Part shown: positions 1-9,764 of the stretch, piece after piece
Layout of the letters: every line of letters begins with the position of its first letter
Position numbering within the stretch: the first letter of the stretch is position 1
Assembly: GCA_965246925.1 (NCBI GenBank)
Contig: OZ251994.1
Span: forward strand, 3,348,001-3,412,000
Origin: JANPPS01 sp965246925
GTDB taxonomy: Bacteria; Pseudomonadota; Alphaproteobacteria; Acetobacterales; Acetobacteraceae
DNA length: 64,000 nt
Direction of reading: 5' to 3'
Notes under the pieces: generated by a model
Told to the model about the DNA's origin: nothing
Databases searched by the model: none
Seen by the model: only the letters and a program-made list of their open reading frames with translations
Position numbers and translations under genes: made by a program

Positions 1-1206
<1,206 letters not shown>

Positions 1207-1207
<1 letters not shown>

Positions 1208-1332
1208 ATCCAGACGTCAGACGCCAGTCGTCAGACATCAACCATGCACAGCAATCATCCAATCCCAGCACACTCTCACCAGAACCTCATGCGCTTCTGA
1301 CGTCTGACGTCCGAAGCCTGATGTCTGGATTA
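1207..1332 (+). repeat. Long imperfect inverted repeat in the 23S-5S spacer
   Basis: About 34 bases starting at 1207 (AATCCAGACGTCAGACG...) are nearly complementary to about 34 bases ending at 1332 (...CCTGATGTCTGGATT). They would fold into a long stem enclosing a roughly 55-base loop between 23S and 5S. Short CAGACGTC/GACGTCTG units also repeat within each arm. A double-stranded spacer of this kind is a plausible RNase III processing site for releasing pre-23S and pre-5S. The pairing is visible in the sequence; the processing role is inferred. Confidence 0.6.
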
Positions 1333-1336
1333 GATG

Positions 1337-1453
1337 ACCTGGTGGCCATGGCGGAGGGACTACACCCGATCCCATCCCGAACTCGGACGTGAAAACCACC
1401 AGCGCCTATGATACTGCACCCCAAGGTGCGGGAAAGTCGGTCGCCGCCAGGTC
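1337..1453 (+). rRNA. rrf: 5S ribosomal RNA
   Basis: The roughly 117-nt sequence opens with CCTGGTGGCCATGGCGGAGG and contains the conserved loop CCCGATCCCATCCCGAACTCGG. It closes with GGTCGCCGCCAGG, which pairs with the 5' end. Its place just after 23S supports the call. The end positions are accurate to a few bases. Confidence 0.95.
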
Positions 1454-1504
1454 TTCCAATCCAGAACACACACACACCCCTCGCGTGCAACAACACGCCA
1501 AACC

Positions 1505-1581
<77 letters not shown>

Positions 1582-1597
1582 ACTCCACCACACACAA

Positions 1598-1625
1598 AAC
1601 GCCGGCCCCCCCAAGGGCCGGCGTT
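1598..1625. terminator. Strong hairpin, probable bidirectional terminator
   Basis: A perfect 11-bp stem, AACGCCGGCCC (1598-1608) with GGGCCGGCGTT (1615-1625), and a 6-nt loop. It lies between the end of the rrn operon (+ strand) and the stop of the histidine kinase gene (- strand). Reading leftward, the hairpin is followed by TTTTG, so it could end the minus-strand operon; on the plus strand the U-tract is weak. The dual role is inferred from the convergent layout. Confidence 0.65.
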
Positions 1626-1632
1626 CGGCGCT

Positions 1633-2937
1633 TCAAACCGGCAAACGCATCCGCGCCCGCAAGCCGCCCAGCGGCGAACTCTCGAGCACGATGTCCCCGC
1701 CATGCGCCCGGGCGATATCGCGGGCGATCGTAAGTCCCAGCCCCGTCCCGCCCGCGGCCCCGGTCTCAAAAGGCCGGAACACGCTCTCACGCCGCCCCTC
1801 TTCGATGCCCGGCCCATCGTCATCGACCACGACCTGCACATTCCGGTCCTGCGGCACCACGCTCAGTTGAACCAGCCGCGCGTGCCGCCTGGCATTCTCG
1901 ACCAGGTTCGTCACCGCCCGCCGGGCCGCATCAGGCCGCAGGTTGAGCATCAGGCCACGCGGGCTATCGAGCTGAACGTCCGCCCCGGTCCGCCGGGCTG
2001 CGCTCGCGACGTCCTCCAGCAACGCCGTGAGATCGACCGGCTGCGCCTGCTCCGCCCCTTCACCCCGGGCGAAGCTCAGATACCCGGCGATCATCCGCTC
2101 CATCTCGGTCACGTCGGCGGTCATGTCGGCGACGTCGTCCTGCAACGCGGGTGTCCGCGGCAGCATCGCCAGCGCCAGCCGCAGCCGGGTCAGCGGCGTG
2201 CGCAAATCGTGCGAAACCCCCGCAAGCATCTCAGTCCGCTGTGACAGAAACCGCAGGATCCGCTCCTGCATGCGGTTGAACGCCGTGGCGGCTTGCCGCA
2301 CCTCGGTCGCCCCCTCCGGCCTGATCGGACCGCGGTCCCGGCCCATACCAAACGCCTCCGCTGCCGCGGCCAGGCGCTTGATCGCCCGGACCTGGTTGCG
2401 CAGAAACAGCGCCGCAACCGCAAACAGCAGCGCGGCGCTACCAAGCACCCAAAGCACGAACAGGTAGATCGGCGTGGCATATAGCCGCTTGCGCGGGGCC
2501 TCGACCTCCAACACGCCCGTCGAAAGCTGGATTTTGACCAGCACCGCCCGGGGGTCGGTCGCCCAATCCATGATGAACGGACGGCCCACCTTGGACTGCA
2601 GCGCGGCGGAAAGGTCGTCGTCCACCGGGCCAATGACGTTCACATGCCGGTCGGGCGGCAACAGGGCGCCCGGAACGAACCGCATGGGCACCTCGAACTC
2701 CCGGAACGCCGTCCGCAGCACCCACGCTTCTTCATCCGGGTATCGCGATAGTAGCGAAATCGTCAGCGCCACCTCGCCGGCTATTCCGCCCGTCAACCGC
2801 CGGCTGACGATATCCAAATGGCTGCCATAGAAAAACGTGAACGCCACCGCCTGCAACGCGATCAGCGGCACCAGCACGATCAGCAAGCTGCGCCCCAGCA
2901 ACCCCCGCGGCAGGAACCGCTTCACGCCGGGGATCAT
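1633..2937 (-). CDS. EnvZ-like sensor histidine kinase
   Basis: The 434-residue inner-membrane sensor kinase has an N-terminal membrane segment (about residues 13-33), a periplasmic region of roughly 120 residues, and a second membrane segment (about 155-180). A HAMP linker, a dimerisation/phosphoacceptor helix with the H-box GVSHDLRTPLTRLRLAL, and a C-terminal ATPase with the N-box NLVENARRHA and G-boxes DDGPGIEE and GTGLGL follow. It should autophosphorylate on the H-box His and pass phosphate to the OmpR-type regulator encoded immediately upstream, whose stop overlaps this start by 4 bp (ATGA). The signal sensed is unknown. It is the last of three coupled genes and ends at a hairpin. Confidence 0.93.
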   Translation of the reverse strand: MIPGVKRFLPRGLLGRSLLIVLVPLIALQAVAFTFFYGSHLDIVSRRLTGGIAGEVALTISLLSRYPDEEAWVLRTAFREFEVPMRFVPGALLPPDRHVNVIGPVDDDLSAALQSKVGRPFIMDWATDPRAVLVKIQLSTGVLEVEAPRKRLYATPIYLFVLWVLGSAALLFAVAALFLRNQVRAIKRLAAAAEAFGMGRDRGPIRPEGATEVRQAATAFNRMQERILRFLSQRTEMLAGVSHDLRTPLTRLRLALAMLPRTPALQDDVADMTADVTEMERMIAGYLSFARGEGAEQAQPVDLTALLEDVASAARRTGADVQLDSPRGLMLNLRPDAARRAVTNLVENARRHARLVQLSVVPQDRNVQVVVDDDGPGIEEGRRESVFRPFETGAAGGTGLGLTIARDIARAHGGDIVLESSPLGGLRARMRLPV

Positions 2938-3650
2938 GCCCCGGTCTTCAGCACGTAACCCCGCCCGCGGACGGTATGCAGGAACCGCGGCTCCCGCGGA
3001 TCGGCCTCGATCTTGCGCCGCAGCCGCGTCACCTGCACGTCGATCGCCCGCTCCCCAGCCTCATCCATGCTGTCCGGACGGTCCCGCGCCAGCGTCTCCA
3101 CGATCGCCTCCCGGCTCAGCACCTCTCCCGCCTTCGCCGCCAGCACCTGCAGCAACGCCGCCTCGCCCCCCGTCAGATAGACCACCCCCTCCGGTCCACG
3201 AAGCTCAGCCCGCGCCGGGTCGAAGCTGAGTGGACCCAGCCGCAATGGACCAGCCTCCGCCGCCGGGGCAGGGGCCGTCCGCCGCAGCATCGCGCGCAGC
3301 CGCAGCACCAGCTCATACGGCTCGAACGGCTTGCCCAGATAATCATCCGCCCCCGCCTCGAACCCGGCGATCCGGTCCTCCGGCGCCCCCCGGGCCGTCA
3401 ACAACAAGATCGGCACGTCCGGACGCCGGTGCGATGCGCGAAGGGACGCCGTAAGGTCCAGCCCAGACTCGCCCGGCATCGACACGTCCAGCACCAACAA
3501 ATCCGGATCGATCGACCGCATTTGCTCCCGCGCCTCCCCCGCCTGCGCCGCCGTCGTCACGCGGAAACCCTGCTCGGCCAAATACCGGGACAGCAATGTG
3601 CGCAGCCGCCCATCATCATCGACCACCAGCACGTGGGCTGCGTCCGTCAC
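2934..3650 (-). CDS. petR: OmpR-family response regulator, PetR-like
   Basis: The 238-residue regulator has an N-terminal receiver domain: acidic pair in VVDDDGR, phospho-acceptor Asp in LLVLDVSMPG, Thr/Lys switch residues in LLTARG and LGKPFEP. A C-terminal winged-helix DNA-binding domain ends in VRGRGYVLK. It overlaps both neighbours by 4 bp. The order MarR-like gene, then OmpR-like gene matches petP-petR, described in Rhodobacter capsulatus, where PetR is important for growth and cytochrome bc1 expression. The name comes from this synteny plus family; the actual regulon cannot be read here. Confidence 0.9.
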   Translation of the reverse strand: MTDAAHVLVVDDDGRLRTLLSRYLAEQGFRVTTAAQAGEAREQMRSIDPDLLVLDVSMPGESGLDLTASLRASHRRPDVPILLLTARGAPEDRIAGFEAGADDYLGKPFEPYELVLRLRAMLRRTAPAPAAEAGPLRLGPLSFDPARAELRGPEGVVYLTGGEAALLQVLAAKAGEVLSREAIVETLARDRPDSMDEAGERAIDVQVTRLRRKIEADPREPRFLHTVRGRGYVLKTGA

Positions 3651-4219
3651 GTGCTGACCTGCCGCAACGACGGACGGCGCTCGGCCGCGTCCATGTACCG
3701 GCGCGCCTCCTCATCCATGATCCCCCGCATGACCCGGCGAAATCCCTCCACCGCCGGCGCCCCCGCGTCCCGGTACGCCACCGCCAGCACCTCCCGCTGC
3801 CGCTCGAACAGCCGCCGCTCCAGCGCCACCCCTTTTTCCGTCAGGCTCAATAGCCGCTGCCGCCGGTCCTGCCGCCCCGGCAATTGCTGCACGTAGCCGT
3901 CCTCCATCAGCGACGTCAGCACCCGGGCCAGGCTCTGCTTGGTGATGCGCAAGATGACCAGCAGGTCACCCACGGTCATCCCCGGGCTGCGTCCCACGAA
4001 ATGCAGCGCCCGGTGATGCGCCCGCCCCAGCCCAAGCTCCTCCAGGATTACGTCGGCGGCGCCGGTGAAGTCACGGTAGGCAAAGAACAGCAGGTCCTGC
4101 GCCAGGCGTATCTGCTCCTCCCGCAGAAACAGCAGGCTAGCGCCAGCCTGGCCGCCTCGCTCGGCCGCATTCACATCCGGCATGGCTGGGCTCTCCGTAT
4201 AAGGCAGCCTTGTTGACAT
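3647..4219 (-). CDS. petP: MarR-family regulator, PetP-like
   Basis: The 190-residue winged-helix protein has a MarR core: VGRSPGMTVGDLLVILRITKQSLARVL as the helix-turn-helix, followed by the wing DRRQRLLSLTEKG. It is the first gene of the petP-petR-kinase operon and overlaps petR by 4 bp. An internal ATG at 4183 (MPDVNAAE) is an alternative start giving a length closer to typical PetP. It is divergent from ilvE with about 60 bp between the coding regions, a spacing also common around petPR in other alphaproteobacteria. Ligand and targets are unknown. Confidence 0.88.
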   Translation of the reverse strand: MSTRLPYTESPAMPDVNAAERGGQAGASLLFLREEQIRLAQDLLFFAYRDFTGAADVILEELGLGRAHHRALHFVGRSPGMTVGDLLVILRITKQSLARVLTSLMEDGYVQQLPGRQDRRQRLLSLTEKGVALERRLFERQREVLAVAYRDAGAPAVEGFRRVMRGIMDEEARRYMDAAERRPSLRQVST

Positions 4220-4282
4220 AACTCACGATGCATTATAACAATACCCGCGCTGAAGCAATTTTATTACGTGGAGCACGTCCAG

Positions 4283-5215
4283 ATGGCCCTAATTCCGTTC
4301 GACGACCGTGATGGCACGATTTGGATGGACGGTGCCATGGTCCCCTGGCGGGACGCCAAGCTGCACGTACTCTCGCATGGCCTACACTACGCCAGCGGCG
4401 TGTTCGAGGGTGAACGCGCCTATGACGGCAACATCTTCAAACTGCGCGAGCATACGGAGCGGCTGTTGGCATCGGCGCGAATCCTGGGTTTCGAAATCCC
4501 CTACACCCTAGACGAGATCGACGCCGCCTGCATGCAGGTCCTGCGCGCCAATGACCTGACGGACGCCTACATCCGCCCGATCGCCTGGCGCGGGACGGAG
4601 CAGCTTTCGGTGTCCGCCCAGCAGACCAAGATCCACCTGGCGATCGCCACCTGGCCCTGGCCCAACCTGTTCGGCGCCGACCGCATGAAGGGCGTGCGCC
4701 TCGGCATGGCGCCCTGGAAGCGCCCGCATCCGGAAACCGCGCCCACCGCCAGCAAGGCGGCCGGCCTGTATATGATCGGCACGCTCAGCAAGCACCATGC
4801 GGAGGCCGCAGGTTTCGATGACGCGCTCATGCTGGACTGGCGCGGCCACCTGTCCGAGGCGACCGGCGCCAACGTCTTCTTCGCCATCGACGGCAAATTG
4901 CACACGCCCACGCCCGACTGTTTCCTGGACGGCATCACCCGCCGCACCGTCATCGCCCTGGCCAAGGCGCGCCAGATGCAGGTGATCGAGCGCACGATCG
5001 AACTGGACGAGATCGCCGCCGCACAAGAGGTCTTCCTGGCCGGCACCGCCGCGGAGGTGACGCCGGTGCGGGAGATCGCCGGCCGCCAGTACACGCCGGG
5101 CACGATAACCGACACGCTGAAGCGGGATTACGACGCCCTGGTGCGCATGTCTCCGGACGAGGTCGCCCGCCGCGCCCCGATCGCCCCGCCGATGGTTCCC
5201 GCCATGGCGGCATAG
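4283..5215 (+). CDS. ilvE: Branched-chain amino-acid aminotransferase
   Basis: This fold-type IV PLP enzyme makes or breaks down Leu, Ile and Val using glutamate/2-oxoglutarate. It shows the family signature at the N-terminus (HGLHYASGVFEGERAY), the PLP lysine in the TASKAAGLYM segment and the cofactor-binding stretch GTAAEVTPVREI. The ATG at 4283 is chosen because GGAG at 4270-4273 lies 9 bases upstream and MALIPFDDRDG is the usual IlvE start; an upstream in-frame GTG at 4268 would add five residues. About 310 residues is the normal size. The 3' end overlaps a convergent membrane-protein gene by 88 bp. Confidence 0.95.
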   Translation: MALIPFDDRDGTIWMDGAMVPWRDAKLHVLSHGLHYASGVFEGERAYDGNIFKLREHTERLLASARILGFEIPYTLDEIDAACMQVLRANDLTDAYIRPIAWRGTEQLSVSAQQTKIHLAIATWPWPNLFGADRMKGVRLGMAPWKRPHPETAPTASKAAGLYMIGTLSKHHAEAAGFDDALMLDWRGHLSEATGANVFFAIDGKLHTPTPDCFLDGITRRTVIALAKARQMQVIERTIELDEIAAAQEVFLAGTAAEVTPVREIAGRQYTPGTITDTLKRDYDALVRMSPDEVARRAPIAPPMVPAMAA

Positions 5216-6492
5216 AACGGCGGTAGCAGCAGCAACCAGGCGATGCGCGCCTGGTAGCGGTCATGCGGGGCCGATAGCGCCCCCGTGGCCGCCGCGTTGG
5301 CCAACAGCCCGGTGACGATCATGGCCGCGAACATGAACGGCACCGGGCCCCGCCACCGCACCAGCGTCACGGCCGTACCCGCCGCACCCAGCAGCAAAAG
5401 CGCCACGTGAAAGGGCCCCAGCGGACGCTCGTCCCGCGCCAGCAACCCCCGCATTTGCCGGCTGGCGTTGAACCGCGAAGCCTCGGCCGCCGGGAAGTAA
5501 TGCTCGATCTTCGGCAGCACGGCCTGATCCAGATACTCCGCCCCCAGCGCATCCCCCACCCGCACCAGCAGCGCCTGCCGCGCCGCATTCCCCAGCGCGG
5601 CCTTCAGTACCGCCCACGGATAGGTGGTGATGATCGCCGGCACCAGGCGCGAGGCCTCCGGCGCCAGCGCCACCGGCCCGAACTGGTCCCCCCACAGCGT
5701 TCGGTCCCAGAGCGGACCCCAGGGGTCCCAAAGGAACTCGTCGCTCGTCTCCGCCAGCCGCCCTTTCCACGCACAAAGCTTCAACCCGGCCTCCGGACAC
5801 ACGCGGTCGATATACTCCCGCCCCGGCCCATCGCCGATCAACCGCGCCAGCGCGAACACGGCCCCATTGGGCGAGATCGCCGCCCTCCCGTTGCCCACGA
5901 CGTTCGTGCCCATCAATAGCACCAGCGCCAGGACGAGCGGGGCTGCCGTCCTGCCGTATCGCGGATTGCCAGCCCGCAGCGACTTGAAAGCCCGCGATAC
6001 GAAAGCGGGCAGGATCAGTGCGGCGGCAAGAATGAGGTGGGCGAGGTGCGAAGCAATGGCGATGGCGCCGATAGCGATGACCCAGCCCATCTCGCGCCGC
6101 GATAGCTGCGCGAACCCTAGCAGGAACAAGCACAGCACCACCGGCGCCGTGAACACATCCGGCATCAGCAACGCCACGAACCACGGCGCCGCACTGCCGG
6201 CCGCCAATAGCGAGCATAGTATCACATGCCGCCCCGCCCCGAACGACCGCCCCACCAGCCATAGCAGGTGTGAAACGATCAGCCCCTGCGCCAGCACGCA
6301 CGGCCATAGCGTCTGCCGCCAATGGAACAGATGCAGGAACGGCCCGTAGATCCAGGGCTTGTCCCACCCCATGGTCGGCTCGAGCGACATCTCGATCAGG
6401 CCGCCGGTGTCACTGAACAGAATCGGGTAGTGGTTCCAAACCGCAGGCCAGATCAGCACCACTGCGCCGGCGAGGATGGCAACCAAATTCAT
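5128..6492 (-). CDS. Polytopic membrane protein of unknown function (possible GT-C-like)
   Basis: About 454 residues with eight or more predicted membrane helices, beginning MNLVAILAGAVVLIWPAVWN. A large hydrophilic loop (about residues 215-330) and an acidic motif near the first loop (FSDTGG) recall GT-C/mannosyltransferase-like proteins, but no catalytic signature is certain. The ATG at 6492 is chosen because 40 further upstream codons are only a translation of a repeat element (6510-6549). The C-terminal 29 codons run antisense through the end of ilvE, an unusually long convergent overlap. It may be transcribed alone. Confidence 0.75.
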   Translation of the reverse strand: MNLVAILAGAVVLIWPAVWNHYPILFSDTGGLIEMSLEPTMGWDKPWIYGPFLHLFHWRQTLWPCVLAQGLIVSHLLWLVGRSFGAGRHVILCSLLAAGSAAPWFVALLMPDVFTAPVVLCLFLLGFAQLSRREMGWVIAIGAIAIASHLAHLILAAALILPAFVSRAFKSLRAGNPRYGRTAAPLVLALVLLMGTNVVGNGRAAISPNGAVFALARLIGDGPGREYIDRVCPEAGLKLCAWKGRLAETSDEFLWDPWGPLWDRTLWGDQFGPVALAPEASRLVPAIITTYPWAVLKAALGNAARQALLVRVGDALGAEYLDQAVLPKIEHYFPAAEASRFNASRQMRGLLARDERPLGPFHVALLLLGAAGTAVTLVRWRGPVPFMFAAMIVTGLLANAAATGALSAPHDRYQARIAWLLLLPPFYAAMAGTIGGAIGARRATSSGDMRTRAS

Positions 6493-6509
6493 CGTATTAG
6501 GCCAACCTT

Positions 6510-6549
6510 CTTCCCCCTCTCCCTCCGGGAGAGGGCCGGGGTGAGGGGA
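6510..6549. repeat. Dispersed GC-rich palindromic repeat, copy A
   Basis: The sequence CTTCCCCCTCTCCCTCCGGG followed by AGAGGGCCGGGGTGAGGGGA shares its core with copies at 10278-10350 and 10423-10477. It contains complementary CCCTCTCCC/GGAGAGGG arms. When translated it gives the often-seen PHPGPLPEGEG peptide, a sign of a dispersed intergenic repeat rather than coding sequence. Confidence 0.75.
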
Positions 6550-6602
6550 ATGACCGGCGTTCCCAAAGCTCAGCCATGGCTCGGATGCCCCCAAAATGGA
6601 GC

Positions 6603-7049
6603 CTAAACCCAACGCGCAGCTGCACCCTCATCCTCGGCCCGCGCCGCAACCCAACTCCCTCCGCTCCCGCGCTCTTCATGCTTCCAAAACGGCGCCCGCG
6701 TCTTCAGCCAGTCAATCAAGAACGCCGTCGAATCCAGCGCCGCCTGCCGGTGCGGGCTGGCCGTCAGCACCAGCACGATCGGCTCACCCGGTAACAGCCG
6801 CCCATACCGGTGGATGACGGTGCAGCCCAGCAAATCCCACCGCCGGCCAGCCTCACCGGCAATCGAACTCAGCGCCCGTTCGGTCATCCCAGGATAGTGC
6901 TCCAGGGTCAGCGCGCGCAAATCCCCCGTACTATCCCGCACAACACCCAGAAAGCAGCCAATCCCGCCAATATCGGTGCGACCCGCCAGCATCGCCGCGA
7001 GTTCCGCGGCCATGTCGAACGGGCCAGTCTGCACCGCAACACGCATCAT
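6603..7049 (-). CDS. moaE: Molybdopterin synthase catalytic subunit
   Basis: MoaE inserts the dithiolene sulfurs into precursor Z (cPMP) using MoaD thiocarboxylate as donor. The 148-residue protein shows the MoaE core: GCFLGVVRD, LEHYPGM, the His/Arg-rich strand VIHRYGRLLPGE and the catalytic lysine region WLKTRAPFWKHEE. It is the last gene of the pgsA-lipoprotein-moaD-moaE operon and overlaps moaD by 4 bp, consistent with stoichiometric synthesis of the MoaD2-MoaE2 heterotetramer. The C-terminal tail (RAEDEGAAARWV) is not conserved. Confidence 0.95.
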   Translation of the reverse strand: MMRVAVQTGPFDMAAELAAMLAGRTDIGGIGCFLGVVRDSTGDLRALTLEHYPGMTERALSSIAGEAGRRWDLLGCTVIHRYGRLLPGEPIVLVLTASPHRQAALDSTAFLIDWLKTRAPFWKHEERGSGGSWVAARAEDEGAAARWV

Positions 7050-7297
7050 CCGCCCGTCACCGGCGGGAAGAACGCCACCTCGTCCTGATCCCGCACCGGT
7101 GCGTCCGGGGCGGCAAAGTCCTGATTGACCGCGGCGCGGATTGCAGAGCTCACGCCGAACGCCGCCGCACCGGACGCGTCACGCCCGCGCAAGAACGCCG
7201 CCAGTTCACCCACCGTGCCCACACCCGGCGGCAGCGCCAGCTCCTCTTCGCCCCGCCCCATCCGCTCCCGCAACCAGGCGAAATACAGCACCTTCAT
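7046..7297 (-). CDS. moaD: Molybdopterin synthase sulfur carrier subunit
   Basis: An 83-residue ubiquitin-fold protein starting MKVLYFAWLRERMG and ending in the essential FFPPVTGG. The terminal Gly-Gly is adenylated by MoeB-type enzymes and converted to a thiocarboxylate that delivers sulfur to MoaE. The 4-bp overlaps on both sides (lipoprotein gene upstream, moaE downstream) mark it as an internal operon gene. Confidence 0.95.
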   Translation of the reverse strand: MKVLYFAWLRERMGRGEEELALPPGVGTVGELAAFLRGRDASGAAAFGVSSAIRAAVNQDFAAPDAPVRDQDEVAFFPPVTGG

Positions 7298-7905
7298 CGC
7301 GGTGTAGGAATCGTCTGCACCGTCCCGTTCGGGTTGATCACGGTGCTGGTCCCATTGCCATTCGGCACCATGATCGACCCGGGCCCGGCCGGGCCGTTCA
7401 GCTGCCGGTAGCCGCTGGTGCCCCCGGTATCCACGGCCGGCCCCTGCGGTGTCTGCACGACTCCGCCGGTGGGCGAGGGCGCCGGGCGCGTCGTGCGCAA
7501 GCGCGGCTGCACAGTGGGCGCCGGCAGGGCCGCGGCCCCTGGCTCTACTGAGCCCGGCGGCGTCGAACTGCCCAGCGGACGCGGCTGCCGCCCGGCGGGA
7601 AGGCCGGGGTTGGCGCCGGGCACGGTGGTGGGCGGAACGCCGCGCTGACCCTCGCGCCCGCGGTTCTGGGCCACGTCGGACAGCGTCGGATCCGGACCTT
7701 GTTGCGCGGGCCAGACATTGCCGGGCTCGGGCTGCAAAGGCGAAATCTCCGCCCCGTCGCCCAGGGCGCGGCGCACGTTCTCGCTGTCGGCCACCGGAAG
7801 GTTGGGATTCTTGCCCGGCGCGGAAAAAGTATGGTCGAGAAAGGTGCCGAACCCCGTACAGCCGGGCAGCACGAGCAGTAAACTCAGTATAATCGTGCGC
7901 CGCAT
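7294..7905 (-). CDS. Proline/glycine-rich lipoprotein, unknown function
   Basis: About 203 residues with a type II signal peptide: MRRTIILSLLLVLPGC gives a lipobox ending at Cys16. The mature part is low-complexity (Pro, Gly, Thr, Gln) with PNGNGTSTVINPNGTVQTI near the C-terminus. The ATG at 7905 is used because GGAG lies upstream and the lipobox then sits at the correct distance. An ATG at 7974 overlapping the pgsA stop would put 23 residues in front of the signal peptide. A cell-envelope location is inferred. Confidence 0.8.
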   Translation of the reverse strand: MRRTIILSLLLVLPGCTGFGTFLDHTFSAPGKNPNLPVADSENVRRALGDGAEISPLQPEPGNVWPAQQGPDPTLSDVAQNRGREGQRGVPPTTVPGANPGLPAGRQPRPLGSSTPPGSVEPGAAALPAPTVQPRLRTTRPAPSPTGGVVQTPQGPAVDTGGTSGYRQLNGPAGPGSIMVPNGNGTSTVINPNGTVQTIPTPR

Positions 7906-7970
7906 TAGATCTTCAGCTCCAAACGGGCCATGCGGCCGCGTGGCGAACATGCCTCGACTGGTCGATTTGC

Positions 7971-8600
7971 TCAAGCCGCATCGCGGACGGGGTCCGGCTG
8001 TGGCGAATTAGGGCTAGGGACGACGGGCCGCGCCGGGCCCGCATGATGCAGCCCAGCCCGCAGGTAATCCCAGCCCGTCCAAAGCGTGAGCGCGGCCGCC
8101 GCCCACAGCATCGACTCCCCGATCATCGCCGCCGGCAGCCACGGCATGAAGATGATGCGCGCCGTCTCGTCCCCGGCCAGCAGCGTGCCGAGCGCGCCCA
8201 TCTGCACGCCCGTCTTCCATTTCGCGAGAGTGGTGACCGGCAGTCCGACGCGGAGCCCGGCCAGGTACTCGCGCAGGCCGCTCACCAGGATCTCGCGCAG
8301 TAATATAACGACAGCCGGATACAGGCCCCACGCCGACAGCCGCCCGTGCCCGGCCAGCAGCATGAGCGTGGCACCCACCAGCAGCTTATCGGCGATCGGG
8401 TCCAGCATCCGCCCGATATCCGTCGTCTGCCGCCGGCTACGCGCGAGCTTGCCGTCGAAGTAATCCGTAATTCCCGCGGCGCCGAACACGATGCAGGCGC
8501 CCATGTCGCCACCCGGCGTATGCAGGGCCACCAGCGCCACGATCAACGGGATCGCCGCGATGCGGGACAGCGTCAGCAGATTGGGCAGGTCGGTCAGCAT
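7971..8600 (-). CDS. pgsA: CDP-diacylglycerol-glycerol-3-phosphate 3-phosphatidyltransferase
   Basis: This integral membrane enzyme makes phosphatidylglycerol-phosphate from CDP-diacylglycerol and glycerol-3-phosphate. The CDP-alcohol phosphotransferase signature is complete: Asp-x2-Asp-Gly-x2-Ala-Arg-x8-Gly-x3-Asp-x3-Asp, read from DYFDGKLARS through GRMLDPIADK. Several membrane helices are present over about 209 residues. The ATG at 8600 (MLTDLPNLLTLSR) is the conserved family start; an upstream extension to 8747 runs into a divergent gene and is rejected. It heads the operon with the lipoprotein gene and moaD-moaE. Confidence 0.95.
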   Translation of the reverse strand: MLTDLPNLLTLSRIAAIPLIVALVALHTPGGDMGACIVFGAAGITDYFDGKLARSRRQTTDIGRMLDPIADKLLVGATLMLLAGHGRLSAWGLYPAVVILLREILVSGLREYLAGLRVGLPVTTLAKWKTGVQMGALGTLLAGDETARIIFMPWLPAAMIGESMLWAAAALTLWTGWDYLRAGLHHAGPARPVVPSPNSPQPDPVRDAA

Positions 8601-8673
8601 GGCTCGCTTATAGGTGTTTTTGCGTCGGCCGGTCAGCCGTGCAAACATATTTTCTATAGTTCTCGGAGTGGAC

Positions 8674-9684
8674 ATGCGGCTTGGCTTCGGTCTGGGATTG
8701 ATGCTCGCGGCCAAAGTATCGTGTGCGCAGCCCATCATGGACACCAAGGCGGTGCCAAAGCTCGACCCGGCGGGCCGGACAGCCTATGCGGAGTTCCTGG
8801 GCACTAACCTGCCCCGCGCTTTCGCCATCGGCGGCACGTCGGCCTTCGGCTGGTATGGCGGCACGGGAACGATCGAGCAGGCGCGGGCCAAAGCCCTTTC
8901 CAGTTGCGCTAAATCGGCGCCGGATTGTCTCATCTACGCCGAGAACTTGGATGTCGTCTGGCCGGGACGTCTGACGCAGACGAGCCCCCCGCCACCCGCG
9001 CTGATCAGCACCTGGAATTACGCCATCGTCCCGGATACGAACTACTTCTGGCGCAGTCCAGCCCAGGCTGCCGGGGTCTATGTATGGGCGCATGGCTATA
9101 ACAACATGGCCGACTCCCGTGGCATCCAGCCGCAGCCGCATGTGCGCGCCTTCAACAACGCCGGGTTCGATGTCGTCCGGTTCGACCGGGAACCCAACGC
9201 GGACGGCAACCGGGAGCGTGCCGCGGGCTGGCTGCAAGACACCCTGATCGAATTACGGCGGCGCGGCTATAAGAAGATCATCGCCGGCGGGCAGTCCCGT
9301 GGCGCTTGGAACAGCCTGCAGATGCTGCAGCATTCCGGGCTCGCGGACACCGTCATCGCAGTCTCACCCGCGGCGCACGGATCCGGCGGCAGCACGAACC
9401 TGTCGGCCCAGTATGACGATCTGCGGCAGCTCGTCGCGGACGTGCCGCAATCACCGGCCCGGCTCGTCTTCGTGCAATTCGAAGCCGACCCGTTCGCCGG
9501 AGACCTGGACCGCCGCCGCGATCTGATCTTGCGGCTGAAACCGGTGTTGGGGGGAGTGCTGATCCTGGATCGCCCGCCCGGCTTCCGCGGGCACATTGCG
9601 GGCCAGAACGCAGCCTTTGCGACGCAATACCGCGACTGCATCCTGCACATCGCCACGGACACGCCACCGCCCGACCACTGCTGA
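8674..9684 (+). CDS. Secreted alpha/beta-hydrolase-fold protein
   Basis: About 336 residues. The N-terminus MRLGFGLGLMLAAKVSCAQ reads as a Sec signal peptide, so a periplasmic location is likely. The middle has WAHGYNNMADSRG (oxyanion region) and the nucleophile elbow GGQSRGAW (G-x-S-x-G type), with a late Asp (FEADPFAGD) and His (GFRGHIAG) as triad candidates. An N-terminal stretch (GWYGGTGTIEQARAKALSSC) resembles small secreted DUF4189-like repeats. The ATG at 8674 is supported by CGGAG five bases upstream. Substrate unknown; esterase or dienelactone-hydrolase-like activity is a guess. Confidence 0.8.
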   Translation: MRLGFGLGLMLAAKVSCAQPIMDTKAVPKLDPAGRTAYAEFLGTNLPRAFAIGGTSAFGWYGGTGTIEQARAKALSSCAKSAPDCLIYAENLDVVWPGRLTQTSPPPPALISTWNYAIVPDTNYFWRSPAQAAGVYVWAHGYNNMADSRGIQPQPHVRAFNNAGFDVVRFDREPNADGNRERAAGWLQDTLIELRRRGYKKIIAGGQSRGAWNSLQMLQHSGLADTVIAVSPAAHGSGGSTNLSAQYDDLRQLVADVPQSPARLVFVQFEADPFAGDLDRRRDLILRLKPVLGGVLILDRPPGFRGHIAGQNAAFATQYRDCILHIATDTPPPDHC

Positions 9685-9764
9685 GCGGACGGCCTGAGCA
9701 CATACGACAACCAAGACCAAACCGCTTGACACACACATCCAGAATATGTTCCTATCACGGGGTC

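Noticed and set aside
6493..6612. Upstream extension of the membrane-protein gene by 40 codons
   Set aside because: It translates the dispersed repeat at 6510-6549 (PHPGPLPEGEG-like peptide); the natural start with a membrane helix is the ATG at 6492.
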